From Clostridium grantii DSM 8605 (GTDB taxonomy: Bacteria > Bacillota > Clostridia > Clostridiales > Clostridiaceae), in the NCBI RefSeq assembly GCF_900129965.1, contig NZ_FQXM01000023.1:1-64000 (forward strand): a stretch of DNA of 64,000 bases, given 5' to 3'. Below the pieces are notes generated by a model. That model was not told the origin of the DNA. It saw nothing but the letters and a program-made list of their open reading frames with translations, and did not search any database. Shown here piece after piece: positions 25,866 through 34,920 of the stretch. The first letter of the stretch is position 1. Each line of letters begins with the position of its first letter. A program made the position numbers and the translations under genes.

Positions 25866-27731
25866 ATGAACAGAGTATCTGATGATATACTATTTAAGGT
25901 TGAGAAACCTGCAAGATATATTGGAGGAGAGCTGAATTCTTGTATAAAGGATAAAGAAAAAGTAGATATACGATATGCTTTTTGTTTTCCCGATGTATAT
26001 GAAGTAGGAATGTCTCATCTAGGAACAAAAATTTTATACTATACATTAAATCAAAGAGAAGACACATATGCTGAAAGAGCTTATGCACCATGGCCTGACA
26101 TGGAAGCAGAAATGAGGAAAAATAATATTCCTATGTTCACTTTGGAAACTAAAGATTCAATAAAAGAATTTGATTTTGTGTCTTTTACACTGCAGTATGA
26201 AATGAGTTATACAAATATTTTAAATATGCTAAATTTAGCTGATATAAATATAAGAGCTTCTCAAAGAACAGAAGATGACCCTATTGTTTTATGCGGAGGA
26301 CCTTGTGCTTATAATCCAGAACCTTTACATGATATAGTAGATATATTTGCTTTAGGAGAAGGAGAAGAGCAGTTAGATCAATTAATGGATTTGTACAAAG
26401 AGTGTAAAGCAAAAAAGCTTACTAAAAAAGAATTTTTAAGAAAATCAACTAGTATTAAAGGAATTTATATTCCTAGTTTATATGAAACAACTTACAATGA
26501 AGATAATACTATAAAAGAGTTCAAGCCATTATATGAAGATGTTCCAGCAGTTGTTACTAAAGCATTTATTACTGATTTTAATGAAGTTGATTTTCCAGAT
26601 AAATTATTAGTTCCATACATTGAAGTAGTTCATGATAGAGTAACTCTTGAAACCTTCCGTGGATGTACAAGAGGCTGTAGATTCTGCCAAGCAGGGATGA
26701 TTTATAGACCACTTAGGGAAAAGAAAGCAGAAAAGTTACTTGAACAATCTGAAGAACTAATAAAAGCTACGGGATATGATGAAGTTTCATTAGTATCTTT
26801 GAGCATTTGTGATTATTCAGATATTGAAAATTTAGTATTTTCTTTAGTAGAAAAACATAGCGATAATAAAGTAGGGGTTTCACTTCCGTCTATTAGAATA
26901 GATTCTTTTTCTGTTGATTTGGTAAAAGAGATTCAAAAGGTTAGAAAAACTGGATTAACCTTTGCGCCAGAGGCAGGTTCTCAAAGAATGAGAGATATTA
27001 TTAATAAAGGAGTAACAGAGGAAAATTTAATGGAATCATCAATAGCAGCATTTAAAGCAGGATGGTCTACTATTAAACTTTACTTTATGATTGGACTTCC
27101 TTATGAAAGAGAAGAAGATGTGCTTGGTATTGCTGACCTTGGCAAAAAAGTAGTAGCACAATATTATAGTGTACCTAAAGAAGAAAGAAAAAAAGGATTA
27201 AAGGTTAATCTTTCTAGTGCGATTTTTGTACCTAAAGCATTCACTCCATTCCAATGGGCAGCACAAGATAGAATGGATGTAACGAAAGAAAAAATTAAAC
27301 TTATTAGAAATGCAGTTAATAAGGATAAACCAATAAATTATAATTGGCATGAATCACCAGTAAGTTATCTTGAAGCTATTTTTGCTAGAGGTGATAGAAG
27401 ACTTTGTGATGTTTTAGTAAAAGCCTTCGAAAAAGGTGCTAAATTTGATGGATGGGGAGAACATTTTAAATTTAATATTTGGAGAGAAGCTTTAGAAGAA
27501 TGTGGAGTGGATGGAGACTTTTATGCTCATAGAGAAAGATCTTATGAGGAAGTATTTCCATGGGATTTCATTGATATAGGTGTTACTAAAGAATTCTTGA
27601 TAAAAGAGAATGAAAAAGCTAAAAATGAAGAACTTACAATGGATTGCAGAGGCGACTGCCAAAGTTGCGGTGTAAATACTAATGAAAACTTTAGAAATGG
27701 AGTGTGCTTTGAAAATGCGATATCTAATTAA
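25866..27731 (+). CDS. B12-binding-type radical SAM protein, TIGR03960 family
   Basis: A 621-aa protein: a B12-binding-like N-terminal region (about 20-190, YAFCFPDVYEVGMSHLG, VLCGGPCAYNPEP) and a radical SAM core with C267-C271-C274 in FRGCTRGCRFCQAG. The C-terminus holds further Cys motifs (CRGDCQSCGVN). It is always paired with a DUF2344 gene, here overlapping its stop. Its reaction is not established. The pair just before rng and rplU is a conserved Firmicute arrangement. Confidence 0.93.
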   Translation: MNRVSDDILFKVEKPARYIGGELNSCIKDKEKVDIRYAFCFPDVYEVGMSHLGTKILYYTLNQREDTYAERAYAPWPDMEAEMRKNNIPMFTLETKDSIKEFDFVSFTLQYEMSYTNILNMLNLADINIRASQRTEDDPIVLCGGPCAYNPEPLHDIVDIFALGEGEEQLDQLMDLYKECKAKKLTKKEFLRKSTSIKGIYIPSLYETTYNEDNTIKEFKPLYEDVPAVVTKAFITDFNEVDFPDKLLVPYIEVVHDRVTLETFRGCTRGCRFCQAGMIYRPLREKKAEKLLEQSEELIKATGYDEVSLVSLSICDYSDIENLVFSLVEKHSDNKVGVSLPSIRIDSFSVDLVKEIQKVRKTGLTFAPEAGSQRMRDIINKGVTEENLMESSIAAFKAGWSTIKLYFMIGLPYEREEDVLGIADLGKKVVAQYYSVPKEERKKGLKVNLSSAIFVPKAFTPFQWAAQDRMDVTKEKIKLIRNAVNKDKPINYNWHESPVSYLEAIFARGDRRLCDVLVKAFEKGAKFDGWGEHFKFNIWREALEECGVDGDFYAHRERSYEEVFPWDFIDIGVTKEFLIKENEKAKNEELTMDCRGDCQSCGVNTNENFRNGVCFENAISN

Positions 27732-28419
27732 GTTTACTAAAGAAGGTGAAATTAAATTTGTTGGACATTTAGAGCTTATGAGAACTATCCAGAGAACTGT
27801 TAGAAGAAGTGAAATTCCAGCAGAATATTCTCGTGGATTTAACCCTCATTTAGTAATGTCTTTAGCACAACCTTTGTCTGTTGGGGTTTATTCGGTAGGG
27901 GAATATATGGATTTGTCTTTAGCAGAAGAAATGGAAATAGAGGATTTAATTAATTCTTTAAACCAAAGTTCTCCAAATAGTATGAGATTTTTAGATGCAA
28001 CAAAAATTGAAGAGTTTATAAATGTAAAGAAAAAGCCTCAAGCTATGGCAGCTGTTGAAATGGCTAGTTATAGGATTAAAATAAAAATTAAAGATAGTGT
28101 TAAAACAGAAGAACAAATAAAAAAATTAGTAAAAGAAACAGAATGGAATATTGTAAAGAAGTCTAAAAAGACTACAAAAGAGGTTAATATAAAGCCTTTG
28201 ATTCATAAGTTTGATTTTCAATTGAAAGAAAATCAATTGATTATAGAGGTGCTTGTGGCTTGTGGTAGCGAGCAAAATTTATCGGCAAGATTACTAGCGG
28301 ATTTCATTGCAGAAAATACTGATTTTGTTGATAAAGAAGCTTTTGTAGATATTTGTAGACTAGAAATGTATGCAACTAAAAAAGGGAAATTACTTCCTTT
28401 AATAGAATTTTTAAAGTAG
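27715..28419 (+). CDS. DUF2344 / TIGR03936 protein
   Basis: A 234-aa partner of the preceding radical SAM protein. Family text: YLIKFTKEGEIKFVGHLE, TVRRSEIPAEYSRGFNPH, MSLAQPLSVGVYSVGEYMD. ATG 27715 overlaps the upstream stop by 17 bp; TTG 27709 sits at better distance from GGAG and is a fair alternative. In some bacteria the two proteins are fused. Function unknown; a tRNA or rRNA modification role has been suggested from context. Confidence 0.9.
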   Translation: MRYLIKFTKEGEIKFVGHLELMRTIQRTVRRSEIPAEYSRGFNPHLVMSLAQPLSVGVYSVGEYMDLSLAEEMEIEDLINSLNQSSPNSMRFLDATKIEEFINVKKKPQAMAAVEMASYRIKIKIKDSVKTEEQIKKLVKETEWNIVKKSKKTTKEVNIKPLIHKFDFQLKENQLIIEVLVACGSEQNLSARLLADFIAENTDFVDKEAFVDICRLEMYATKKGKLLPLIEFLK

Positions 28420-28425
28420 ATATTT

Positions 28426-28460
28426 ATAAGACTCTCTGGTTTTCAACTAGAGAGTCTTAT
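28426..28460 (+). terminator. intrinsic terminator
   Basis: ATAAGACTCTCT / AGAGAGTCTTAT, a 12-bp perfect stem continuing with G-U pairs. Confidence 0.85.
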
Positions 28461-28570
28461 ATTTGAGAGAAAAGCATAATGCAAACTAGAAAAAATTGCC
28501 TTTTTTATATTTACAATTTAGGTTATAATTAATATTAGTATATTTAAAATGCAATGAAGGAAGGACTTTT

Positions 28571-29179
28571 ATGAGTTTTTACACTTTTAGGGAAGATGAC
28601 ATGGTTTTTGTTCCTTTTGATTTATTGGCCATTGATTTCGAATTCGTATCCACTAAAGTAATTAAAAATAAGGCTAAAACCCATTTGCAAGAAATTGTAG
28701 AGGTAGGAGCAATTTTAAAAGGTGACGAAAAAGAAATTGAATATAGCACAGTAGTTAAACCTAAAACTTTCGTGAAATGTAAGGATAAAGAAAATAAGTG
28801 TGTTATGCCAAATAGGTTTACTGTTGAGGAAATTAATAATGGGACAGAATTAATAAAAGCTTTAAGTAATTTAGGTAAGCTTTACAAACCTTATGATACA
28901 ATTTGGATGTCTTGGGGCAAGGTGGAATATAGAATGATAAAAATGATTTTTGAAGACAACAAAATAAAAAATCCTTTTTTGTATGATGATTATATTGATT
29001 TGGCGGAGGAATATAGAAAATTTTATAACCTTAAATATAAAGTATCATTAGATAAGGCTCTTAATAATTTGGATATTGAACCTGCTGGAAGACATTTAGC
29101 TTTGGAAGATTCAAAATTGTTAATAAAAATTATAATTAAAATGTTTAATGATGGATATAGTATACATAAAGAAATATGA
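28571..29179 (+). CDS. DEDDh 3'-5' exonuclease-like protein
   Basis: A 202-aa RNase T/KapD-like protein. Motif I AIDFEF supplies D and E, and motif III is GRHLALEDSKLL (His and Asp). The motif II region MSWGKVEYRMIK has Glu where relatives have the second Asp, so activity may be altered. Ribosome site GAAGGAAGG. It is followed closely by rng (21 bp) and may act with it in RNA turnover. Confidence 0.82.
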   Translation: MSFYTFREDDMVFVPFDLLAIDFEFVSTKVIKNKAKTHLQEIVEVGAILKGDEKEIEYSTVVKPKTFVKCKDKENKCVMPNRFTVEEINNGTELIKALSNLGKLYKPYDTIWMSWGKVEYRMIKMIFEDNKIKNPFLYDDYIDLAEEYRKFYNLKYKVSLDKALNNLDIEPAGRHLALEDSKLLIKIIIKMFNDGYSIHKEI

Positions 29180-29200
29180 GACTGATAATGAGGTGGTTTT

Positions 29201-30646
29201 TTGGAAGAAATATTTATTGAAAGACAAGATAATAATTTGAGGATTGCTTTAAGAGAACATGGAACGCTTAAAGAATGTCTATTTGAAGAAGAATTTAGTG
29301 GACCTAGTCCAGGACAAATATATGTGGGTGTAGTTAAAGATGTAATACCAGCTTTAAATAGTGCATTTATAGATATTGGACATGAAAAGAATGCTTATAT
29401 GGTGCTTAATAAAATTAATAAAAATATTAAAACCGGAGATTATATTGTGGTGGAAATCATGAAAGAAGCTTTAGGGGAGAAAGGTGCAAAAGTAACCACA
29501 AATATAAGTGTTCCAGGAAGATATGTAGTATTGATAAGTAAAAAAGGAGTTAGTTTTTCTAAAAAACTTTTAGAAGATAAAAACTATCAAGAACATATTA
29601 AATTTAATTTATTTATGCCAAAAGAGGCAGGAGTTATGATAAGAACTAATTCTTTAAATGTTGATATAGAAGCAGTAAATGAAGAAGTTAGAAATTTGGA
29701 TTTAATATATGAAAAGATTATGATAGATGGAAAACACTCCCTAAAACCTAGAATCCTATTTGATTGTGGAGGTATATTAGGTAGAATACTTATGGATATA
29801 ATAGGTGATAATACTGGCAAGGTTGTAGTTAATAATTTAGAGGATTATAAATATATAAAAAATCATATAATAGGAAAACCGGATTTAATAGTTGATGTAG
29901 AATTATATGAAGAAAAAGTGGATTTATTTTGTAAACATAATATAGAAAAGGAAATTCTTTCACTAAGAAATACAAAAGTACCTCTTAAAAATGGGGGGAA
30001 TATTGTAATTGAAAGAACAGAAGCTATGCATGTTATCGATATAAACTCTGCATCAAATATCAATGAAAAAGATATGGAAAAAACAGCTTTTGAAACTAAT
30101 CTTGAGGCTGCCAAAGAAATTTCTAAACAAATTATGTTAAGAAATCTCAGCGGAATTATTATAATTGATTTTATAAGAATGACAAACTTCAATAATATGA
30201 AAAAAATATCAGCTGCGCTTATCGATGGTTTTAAGTATGATAAAAAGAAAACTATGATATTTCCTCCTACAAAATTGAATTTAGTTCAGATTTCAAGAAA
30301 AAGAAGAGGAAAAACAATATATGAGTATATAGAAGAGGAATGTGGTTTATGTAGAGGCAAGGGAAATAGAATAAAACTACATTATTTACTTCATATGATG
30401 AAAAATGAGATGGTGGATATTGAAGAAAAGTTTGACTTCCAGAATATTTATATTGAATTAGATGAAATTTACAAAAAAGATGTTCAAGGGAATGTAGTTG
30501 AGTTTATAAAACAACTTAAAGCTTTTGATAAAACTGTATATGTAAATTTTATTGAAAATTTAAATAATTATAAAATAGAGCCACTTTTGTTTAATAGTCA
30601 AATAAATAAAATCAAACATCTTAAAATTTATGACTGTAATGAGTAA
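29201..30646 (+). CDS. rng: ribonuclease G/E family endoribonuclease
   Basis: A 481-aa enzyme that cuts single-stranded RNA during rRNA maturation and mRNA decay. An N-terminal S1 domain (GQIYVGVVKDVIPALNSAF, NAYMVL) precedes the catalytic Asp motifs VIDINSAS and IIIDFIRM. The zinc-link motif CGLCRGKG gives dimerisation. TTG start behind GAGGTGG. It has the compact RNase G size and no RNase E degradosome tail. Confidence 0.94.
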   Translation: MEEIFIERQDNNLRIALREHGTLKECLFEEEFSGPSPGQIYVGVVKDVIPALNSAFIDIGHEKNAYMVLNKINKNIKTGDYIVVEIMKEALGEKGAKVTTNISVPGRYVVLISKKGVSFSKKLLEDKNYQEHIKFNLFMPKEAGVMIRTNSLNVDIEAVNEEVRNLDLIYEKIMIDGKHSLKPRILFDCGGILGRILMDIIGDNTGKVVVNNLEDYKYIKNHIIGKPDLIVDVELYEEKVDLFCKHNIEKEILSLRNTKVPLKNGGNIVIERTEAMHVIDINSASNINEKDMEKTAFETNLEAAKEISKQIMLRNLSGIIIIDFIRMTNFNNMKKISAALIDGFKYDKKKTMIFPPTKLNLVQISRKRRGKTIYEYIEEECGLCRGKGNRIKLHYLLHMMKNEMVDIEEKFDFQNIYIELDEIYKKDVQGNVVEFIKQLKAFDKTVYVNFIENLNNYKIEPLLFNSQINKIKHLKIYDCNE

Positions 30647-30653
30647 AAACTCC

Positions 30654-30682
30654 TTTACAAACTTATTTTGCTGTGATACAAT
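30654..30682 (+). promoter_or_regulatory. promoter of the rplU-prp-rpmA operon
   Basis: TTTACA (30654-30659), 17-bp spacer, TACAAT (30677-30682), directly after the rng stop codon. Confidence 0.75.
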
Positions 30683-30687
30683 GGCTT

Positions 30688-30771
30688 TTGTAGGCCGCAC
30701 ACTCTGGGTTTAAATTTAAACATATTTTATATGTACCTTATTGTGGCGAGACTGGTTAGGGAGGTGTTTTA
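30688..30771 (+). promoter_or_regulatory. ribosomal protein L21 leader
   Basis: The leader carries the conserved blocks of the Firmicute L21 leader: GTAGGCCGCAC near the 5' end and GTGGCGAGACTGGTTAGGGAGGTG at the ribosome site (given here only as landmark blocks at about 30692-30702 and 30743-30766). The family is thought to let L21 repress its own operon by binding this RNA. Recognised from pattern and position. Confidence 0.75.
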
Positions 30772-31083
30772 ATGTACGCTGTAGTAAAAACAGGTGGTAA
30801 ACAATACAAAGTTCAAGAAGGCGATGTAATATTCGTTGAAAAATTGAACGTTGAAGAGGAAACAACTATTGAACTTAATGAAGTTCTTGCTGTTGGTAAC
30901 GAAGGTGAATTCAAATTTGGTACTCCATTAGTTGAAGGCGCTAAAGTAGTTGCTAAAGTTTTAAAGCAAGGAAAACAGAAAAAAGTTGTTGTATTCAAGT
31001 ATAGAGCTAAGCTTGACTTCAGAAAAAAGAATGGTCACAGACAACCATACACTAAATTACAAATCGAAAAAATTGAGGCGTAA
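30772..31083 (+). CDS. rplU: 50S ribosomal protein L21
   Basis: A 103-aa 23S rRNA-binding protein. MYAVVKTGGKQYKVQEGD at the N-terminus and KKNGHRQPYTKLQIEKI at the C-terminus are diagnostic, as is the loop VVVFKYRAK. Start behind GGGAGGTG inside the L21 leader. Codon use is less AT-biased than in its neighbours, as expected for high expression. Confidence 0.98.
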   Translation: MYAVVKTGGKQYKVQEGDVIFVEKLNVEEETTIELNEVLAVGNEGEFKFGTPLVEGAKVVAKVLKQGKQKKVVVFKYRAKLDFRKKNGHRQPYTKLQIEKIEA

Positions 31084-31088
31084 TCTTA

Positions 31089-31430
31089 ATGACTAATGTT
31101 CTGTTCAAGAAAAAAGGCGGTAATATAATATCTTTTACTGCAAATGGCCATACTGGTTTCGGCGAGGAAGGTCAGGATATTTTATGTAGTGCTGTATCTG
31201 CAATGAGCTATACTATATTAAATGGCATTATTGAAGTACTTAAAATAGATTTAGTTCAAAATATTGATTTTTTTATCCATGATGAAAGTGGATATTTAAG
31301 CATAAATTTAGAAAGTAGATCAGAAGAAGATATTGAAAAAAGTCAAGTTCTATTAAGAACTTTGCTTGTTGGTTTTGATAGTATGAAAAACTACGAAGAT
31401 TATATAAAAGTAAGTATTGAGGAGGTGTAA
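31089..31430 (+). CDS. prp: ribosomal-processing cysteine protease Prp
   Basis: A 113-aa protease (YsxB) that removes the N-terminal extension of L27 before ribosome assembly. Catalytic His21 and Cys33 lie in GHTGFGEEGQDILCSAVS. It sits between rplU and rpmA, as in other Firmicutes whose L27 carries the extension, and rpmA here does. Confidence 0.96.
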   Translation: MTNVLFKKKGGNIISFTANGHTGFGEEGQDILCSAVSAMSYTILNGIIEVLKIDLVQNIDFFIHDESGYLSINLESRSEEDIEKSQVLLRTLLVGFDSMKNYEDYIKVSIEEV

Positions 31431-31432
31431 AT

Positions 31433-31735
31433 ATGTTATTGATGAACCTTCAGTTATTCGCACACAAAAAAGGTGTGGGTAGTTCTAAAAACGGAAGAGA
31501 CTCTCATTCTAAAAGACTTGGTGTTAAATGTGGAGATGGACAATTTGTATTAGCAGGAAGCATTCTTGTTAGACAAAGAGGAACTAAAATCCACCCAGGA
31601 ACAAATGTTGGTAGAGGCGGAGACGATACACTATTTGCTACAGTTGATGGTAAAGTTAAGTACGAAAGACTTGGTAAAGATAAGAAAAAAGCTAGTGTAT
31701 ATCCAGTAGATGTTGAAGCAGCAATCGCAGAATAA
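31433..31735 (+). CDS. rpmA: 50S ribosomal protein L27 precursor
   Basis: A 100-aa L27 with the N-terminal extension MLLMNLQLFAHKKG. Prp cleavage after LQLF exposes AHKKG, which reaches the peptidyl-transferase centre. The remaining L27 text KRLGVKCGDGQFVLAGSI and QRGTKIHPGTNVGRGGDD is normal. ATG 31433 is 7 bp after AGGAGG. Confidence 0.98.
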   Translation: MLLMNLQLFAHKKGVGSSKNGRDSHSKRLGVKCGDGQFVLAGSILVRQRGTKIHPGTNVGRGGDDTLFATVDGKVKYERLGKDKKKASVYPVDVEAAIAE

Positions 31736-31740
31736 TAATT

Positions 31741-31768
31741 AGCACCCTTATTAGGGTGCTTTTTTATC
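31741..31768 (+). terminator. intrinsic terminator after rpmA
   Basis: AGCACCCT / AGGGTGCT hairpin with T6. Confidence 0.92.
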
Positions 31769-31857
31769 TGTTATTGGACATAATTAAATATAGATAGAGA
31801 AATAAATTGAAAAAGATTAAACTATATCATGGAATATAGTTAAAGGTGGTGTACTAA

Positions 31858-33129
31858 ATGTTTTTAGATAAAGCCAAAATATTCGTTAAATCAGGTGATG
31901 GTGGTAATGGATGTGTTGCATTTAGAAGAGAAAAATATGTTTCAAGAGGTGGCCCAGAAGGCGGAGACGGTGGAAAGGGCGGAAGTGTAATCCTTGTAGC
32001 AGACAATGGACTAACAACCCTTTTGGATTTTAAATATAAAAGAAAATTTGTTGCCGAAACAGGAGTAGATGGATCAAGAAGTAAGTGCTCAGGAAGAAAA
32101 GGTGAAGATCTTTTAGTATATGTTCCTGTAGGTACAGTAGTAAAAGATGATGCCACTAAGAAAATTATAGTTGATTTAGCTAATGAAGGAGATCAATATA
32201 TAATTGCTAAAGGTGGAAGAGGCGGAAGAGGAAATCAACATTTTGCCACTCCTACAAGACAGGCACCAGAATTTTGTGAACCTGGAATGCCAGGAGAAGA
32301 AAGAGAAATATTTTTAGAATTAAAACTATTAGCTGATGTAGGATTACTTGGTTTCCCTAATGTTGGAAAATCAACTCTTATTTCTGCAGTTTCTAAAGCA
32401 AGACCTAAAATTGCAAACTATCATTTTACAACTTTGCAACCAAATCTTGGAGTGGTAAAAGTAGAGGGAGCACCAGCATTTGTAATGGCAGATATCCCTG
32501 GTATTATTGAAGGAGCTTCAGAAGGTGTAGGGCTTGGAATTGAATTCTTAAGACATATCGAAAGAACAAGAATTTTAATACATGTGGTTGATATATCTGG
32601 AATAGAGGGCAGAGATGCTTTAGAAGATTTCAAAAAGATTAACAAAGAACTTCATAATTACGACATAAAGTTAACAGATAGACCCCAAATTATAGCAGCA
32701 AATAAAAGTGATATGTTATTTGACGAAGAAGTCTTTGAAAATTTCAAAGCTGAGCTTAATAAAATGGGATATGATAAAGTATTTAAGATTTCTGCAGCTA
32801 CAAAACTAGGGGTAGAAGACTTGATGAAAGAAGCAGTTGAATTGCTTTCAACTATTCCGGTAAAACAACTTGAAATTGATGAAAGTGAGTTTTTTGTGCA
32901 AGAAGAAAAACGCTTTACTTATGAAATTAATATAGTGAATGACGTTTATGTTGTATCAGGAAGTTTTGTAGATAGAGCTCTATTGAGTATAAATATAAAT
33001 GAGCCAGATTCATTAAGATATTTCCATAAAGTTCTTAAGAACAAAGGAGTTTTAAACGATCTTGTAGAAATGGGAATTCAAGATGGAGATGTTGTAAGAT
33101 TAAATGATTTTGAATTTGAATACATGTAA
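31858..33129 (+). CDS. obgE: GTPase ObgE/CgtA
   Basis: A 423-aa 50S-assembly GTPase. It has a Gly-rich Obg fold (1-158, GPEGGDGGKGGSVILVAD), a G domain (P-loop GFPNVGKST near 164, DIPGIIEGASEG, NKSD) and the C-terminal OCT domain (about 345-423) found in Gram-positive Obg proteins. Ribosome site AAGGTGG. yhbY follows after 12 bp. Confidence 0.98.
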   Translation: MFLDKAKIFVKSGDGGNGCVAFRREKYVSRGGPEGGDGGKGGSVILVADNGLTTLLDFKYKRKFVAETGVDGSRSKCSGRKGEDLLVYVPVGTVVKDDATKKIIVDLANEGDQYIIAKGGRGGRGNQHFATPTRQAPEFCEPGMPGEEREIFLELKLLADVGLLGFPNVGKSTLISAVSKARPKIANYHFTTLQPNLGVVKVEGAPAFVMADIPGIIEGASEGVGLGIEFLRHIERTRILIHVVDISGIEGRDALEDFKKINKELHNYDIKLTDRPQIIAANKSDMLFDEEVFENFKAELNKMGYDKVFKISAATKLGVEDLMKEAVELLSTIPVKQLEIDESEFFVQEEKRFTYEINIVNDVYVVSGSFVDRALLSININEPDSLRYFHKVLKNKGVLNDLVEMGIQDGDVVRLNDFEFEYM

Positions 33130-33141
33130 GGAGGAACTTAA

Positions 33142-33435
33142 TTGTTAACAAACAAACAACGTAGTTATTTGAGAAGTCTTGGACATAAATTGGAACCAAT
33201 TTTTCACCTAGGCAAAAATGGGTTTGATGATAATTTCTTTAAAGGAGTTAATCAAGCACTTGAATCTAGAGAGCTAATAAAAATCAAAGTTTTAAATAAC
33301 TCTGATTATGAAGCAAGAGAAGCATCAGATATTTTGTGTAAAAAAATAAATTGTGAAGGCGTTCAAGCAATTGGAAGCGTATTTGTAGTTTATAAAAAAT
33401 CAAAAGACAAACCAAAAATAGAATTACCAGTATAG
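33142..33435 (+). CDS. yhbY: YhbY/CRS1 RNA-binding protein
   Basis: A 97-aa CRM-domain protein that associates with pre-50S particles. LTNKQRSYLRSLGHKLEPI and the GxxG-containing HLGKNGFDDNFF are family signatures; IGSVFVVYKKS ends the fold. TTG start behind AAGGAGGA. In many Firmicutes nadD-yqeK follows directly; here that pair is 18.5 kb away. Confidence 0.95.
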   Translation: MLTNKQRSYLRSLGHKLEPIFHLGKNGFDDNFFKGVNQALESRELIKIKVLNNSDYEAREASDILCKKINCEGVQAIGSVFVVYKKSKDKPKIELPV

Positions 33436-33462
33436 CCGCAGATAACTGCGGCTTTTTTTTTA
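33434..33462 (+). terminator. intrinsic terminator after yhbY
   Basis: AGCCGCAG-ATAA-CTGCGGCT then T8; its stem overlaps the stop codon. Confidence 0.93.
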
Positions 33463-33583
33463 TTGCGCACTTTAGAGAATAAAATGGTATAGTTGTAAAT
33501 AATATTTTGAGAATTGTTAATAATATAAATAAGAAAGAATTAAGGAATAATTAACAAAAATCATTTATTATTGAGGTGATATT

Positions 33584-34225
33584 ATGAGACTTCCAGAACA
33601 TATCGGTATAATTCCAGATGGTAATAGAAGGTGGGCAGTTATAAATGGAATGACAAAGGATAAAGGCTATGAAATAGGAATTGATCCAGGATTATTTTTG
33701 TTTAAGTTGTGTCAAAAGGAAGGGGTTAAAGAAATTACTTTTTATGGCTTTACAACTGATAATACAAAAAGACCAGCAGAGCAACGAGTAGCATTTACGG
33801 AAGCGTGTATAAATGCGGTTAAATTACTTTCCAAAGAAGATGCTTCATTATTAGTAGTGGGTAATACAGAATCAACAATGTTTCCTAAAGAATTATTGCC
33901 TTATACAAAAAGAAAAATTTTTGGAAAAGGAGGTATTAAAGTTAATTTTTTAGTTAATTATGGTTGGCAGTGGGATTTGAATTATTTAAAAAAAGCCGAT
34001 GAAAAAAATAAGAATATAACTAATAATATTATGTCAAATGATATTTCTAGGGTTGATCTTATCATTAGATGGGGAGGGAGGAGAAGACTTAGTGGTTTTT
34101 TACCTGTACAATCCATTTATGCAGACTTTTATGTGATAGACGACTATTGGCCTAGCTTTAAACCACAACATTTCTATGACGCTTTAAAGTGGTATGATGA
34201 TCAGGATGTAACTTTGGGTGGGTGA
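33584..34225 (+). CDS. divergent cis-prenyltransferase (UppS-like)
   Basis: A 213-aa protein of the undecaprenyl diphosphate synthase fold. HIGIIPDGNRRWAV keeps the catalytic Asp and Asn. The C-terminal signature reads IIRWGGRRRLSGFLPVQ and YADFYVIDDYWPSF. Compared with housekeeping UppS (RTGGExRxSNFLLWQ...YxExYFTD), Glu is replaced by Arg in the first block and by Asp in the second, and the protein is shorter. It may use another chain length or acceptor. Ribosome site TGAGGTGAT. Confidence 0.85.
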   Translation: MRLPEHIGIIPDGNRRWAVINGMTKDKGYEIGIDPGLFLFKLCQKEGVKEITFYGFTTDNTKRPAEQRVAFTEACINAVKLLSKEDASLLVVGNTESTMFPKELLPYTKRKIFGKGGIKVNFLVNYGWQWDLNYLKKADEKNKNITNNIMSNDISRVDLIIRWGGRRRLSGFLPVQSIYADFYVIDDYWPSFKPQHFYDALKWYDDQDVTLGG

Positions 34226-34290
34226 TAGGTTGATTCATAATAGTATTTATTATTATACAATATAGAATATGACATTAATAGGTTTTAAGT

Positions 34291-34343
34291 AAAAGAAAAA
34301 GATTTTTCCAACGCTAATAGAAGGAAAAATCTTTTTCTTTTTA
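34291..34343. terminator. long perfect hairpin terminator
   Basis: 19-bp perfect arms at 34291-34309 and 34323-34341 with a 13-base loop, A-rich before and T-rich after, so it can work in both directions. Confidence 0.88.
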
Positions 34344-34609
34344 AAATTAACAACTTACTTTATACAAACCTGAATATAAGTCCAGGTTATTTTAACCACA
34401 AGGATATACATTATACCTTTATTAATGATTTTATATATCCTTTTAGTGAAATTTTAATAGAAAGTGAAGATAAAATAATTATATTAGAAGAAGCTTATTT
34501 AGATTATATACTTGGATATTCTTGTTTTAAGAGAGATAGAGAGTATTTAGAAATAATTAAAGAACTGAATTTAAAATCTATGGAGGAATATAAAAATGGT
34601 TTATTATAA
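34343..34609 (+). pseudogene. start-less gene remnant, family unknown
   Basis: An open frame of about 88 codons runs out of the preceding terminator with no start codon. It encodes text such as NISPGYFNHKDIHYTFINDF and YLDYILGYSCFKRDREYLEI and ends at TAA 34607-34609. The composition is protein-like and the next ORF overlaps its stop with a good ribosome site, so it looks like the 3' end of a former gene. No family is recognised. Confidence 0.45.
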
Positions 34610-34900
34610 ATATAAAAAAGAAAAACTAGAAGAAAAATTTTCTGAAAGTAAAGTGTTTTTAGTTCGGATTAGAGAATGCTTAAAAAGAAGTCCCAATAGC
34701 GAGGATGAAATTGTTGATGAAGCAATGATTTCATACTTTAACTCTTTTGTGAGTTTATAATTGATATGTGTGAAACATATCTAGTTTCTACTGATAATTT
34801 TATTCCAAATAAATCAGGTCCAGAAATATTACAGATAGTTTCTAATAATGTTTCTTTTTTTGTTCAATTTTACTGCTTTAATAGAAAATTAGTTGTATAA
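34596..34900 (+). pseudogene. small frameshifted gene, family unknown
   Basis: ATG 34596 follows GGAGG and reads 54 codons (MVYYKYKKEKLEEKF, IRECLKRSPNSEDEIVDEAM) to TAA 34758-34760. A +1 frame then continues for about 50 codons (CEFIIDMCETYLVSTDNFIP, NKSGPEILQIVSNN) to TAA 34898-34900. The join around 34745 suggests one original gene of about 100 codons with a frameshift. It overlaps the preceding remnant by 14 bp, an operon-like relation. Function unknown. Confidence 0.45.
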
Positions 34901-34920
34901 CGTAATTTAGATACTTTAAA

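Larger units (their letters stand above)
34226..34920. other. gene-poor decayed interval
   Basis: Between the cis-prenyltransferase and the ThiY remnant there is no intact recognisable gene: only the long terminator hairpin, the start-less remnant and the frameshifted small gene. No insertion-sequence end or target duplication is visible. Confidence 0.6.
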
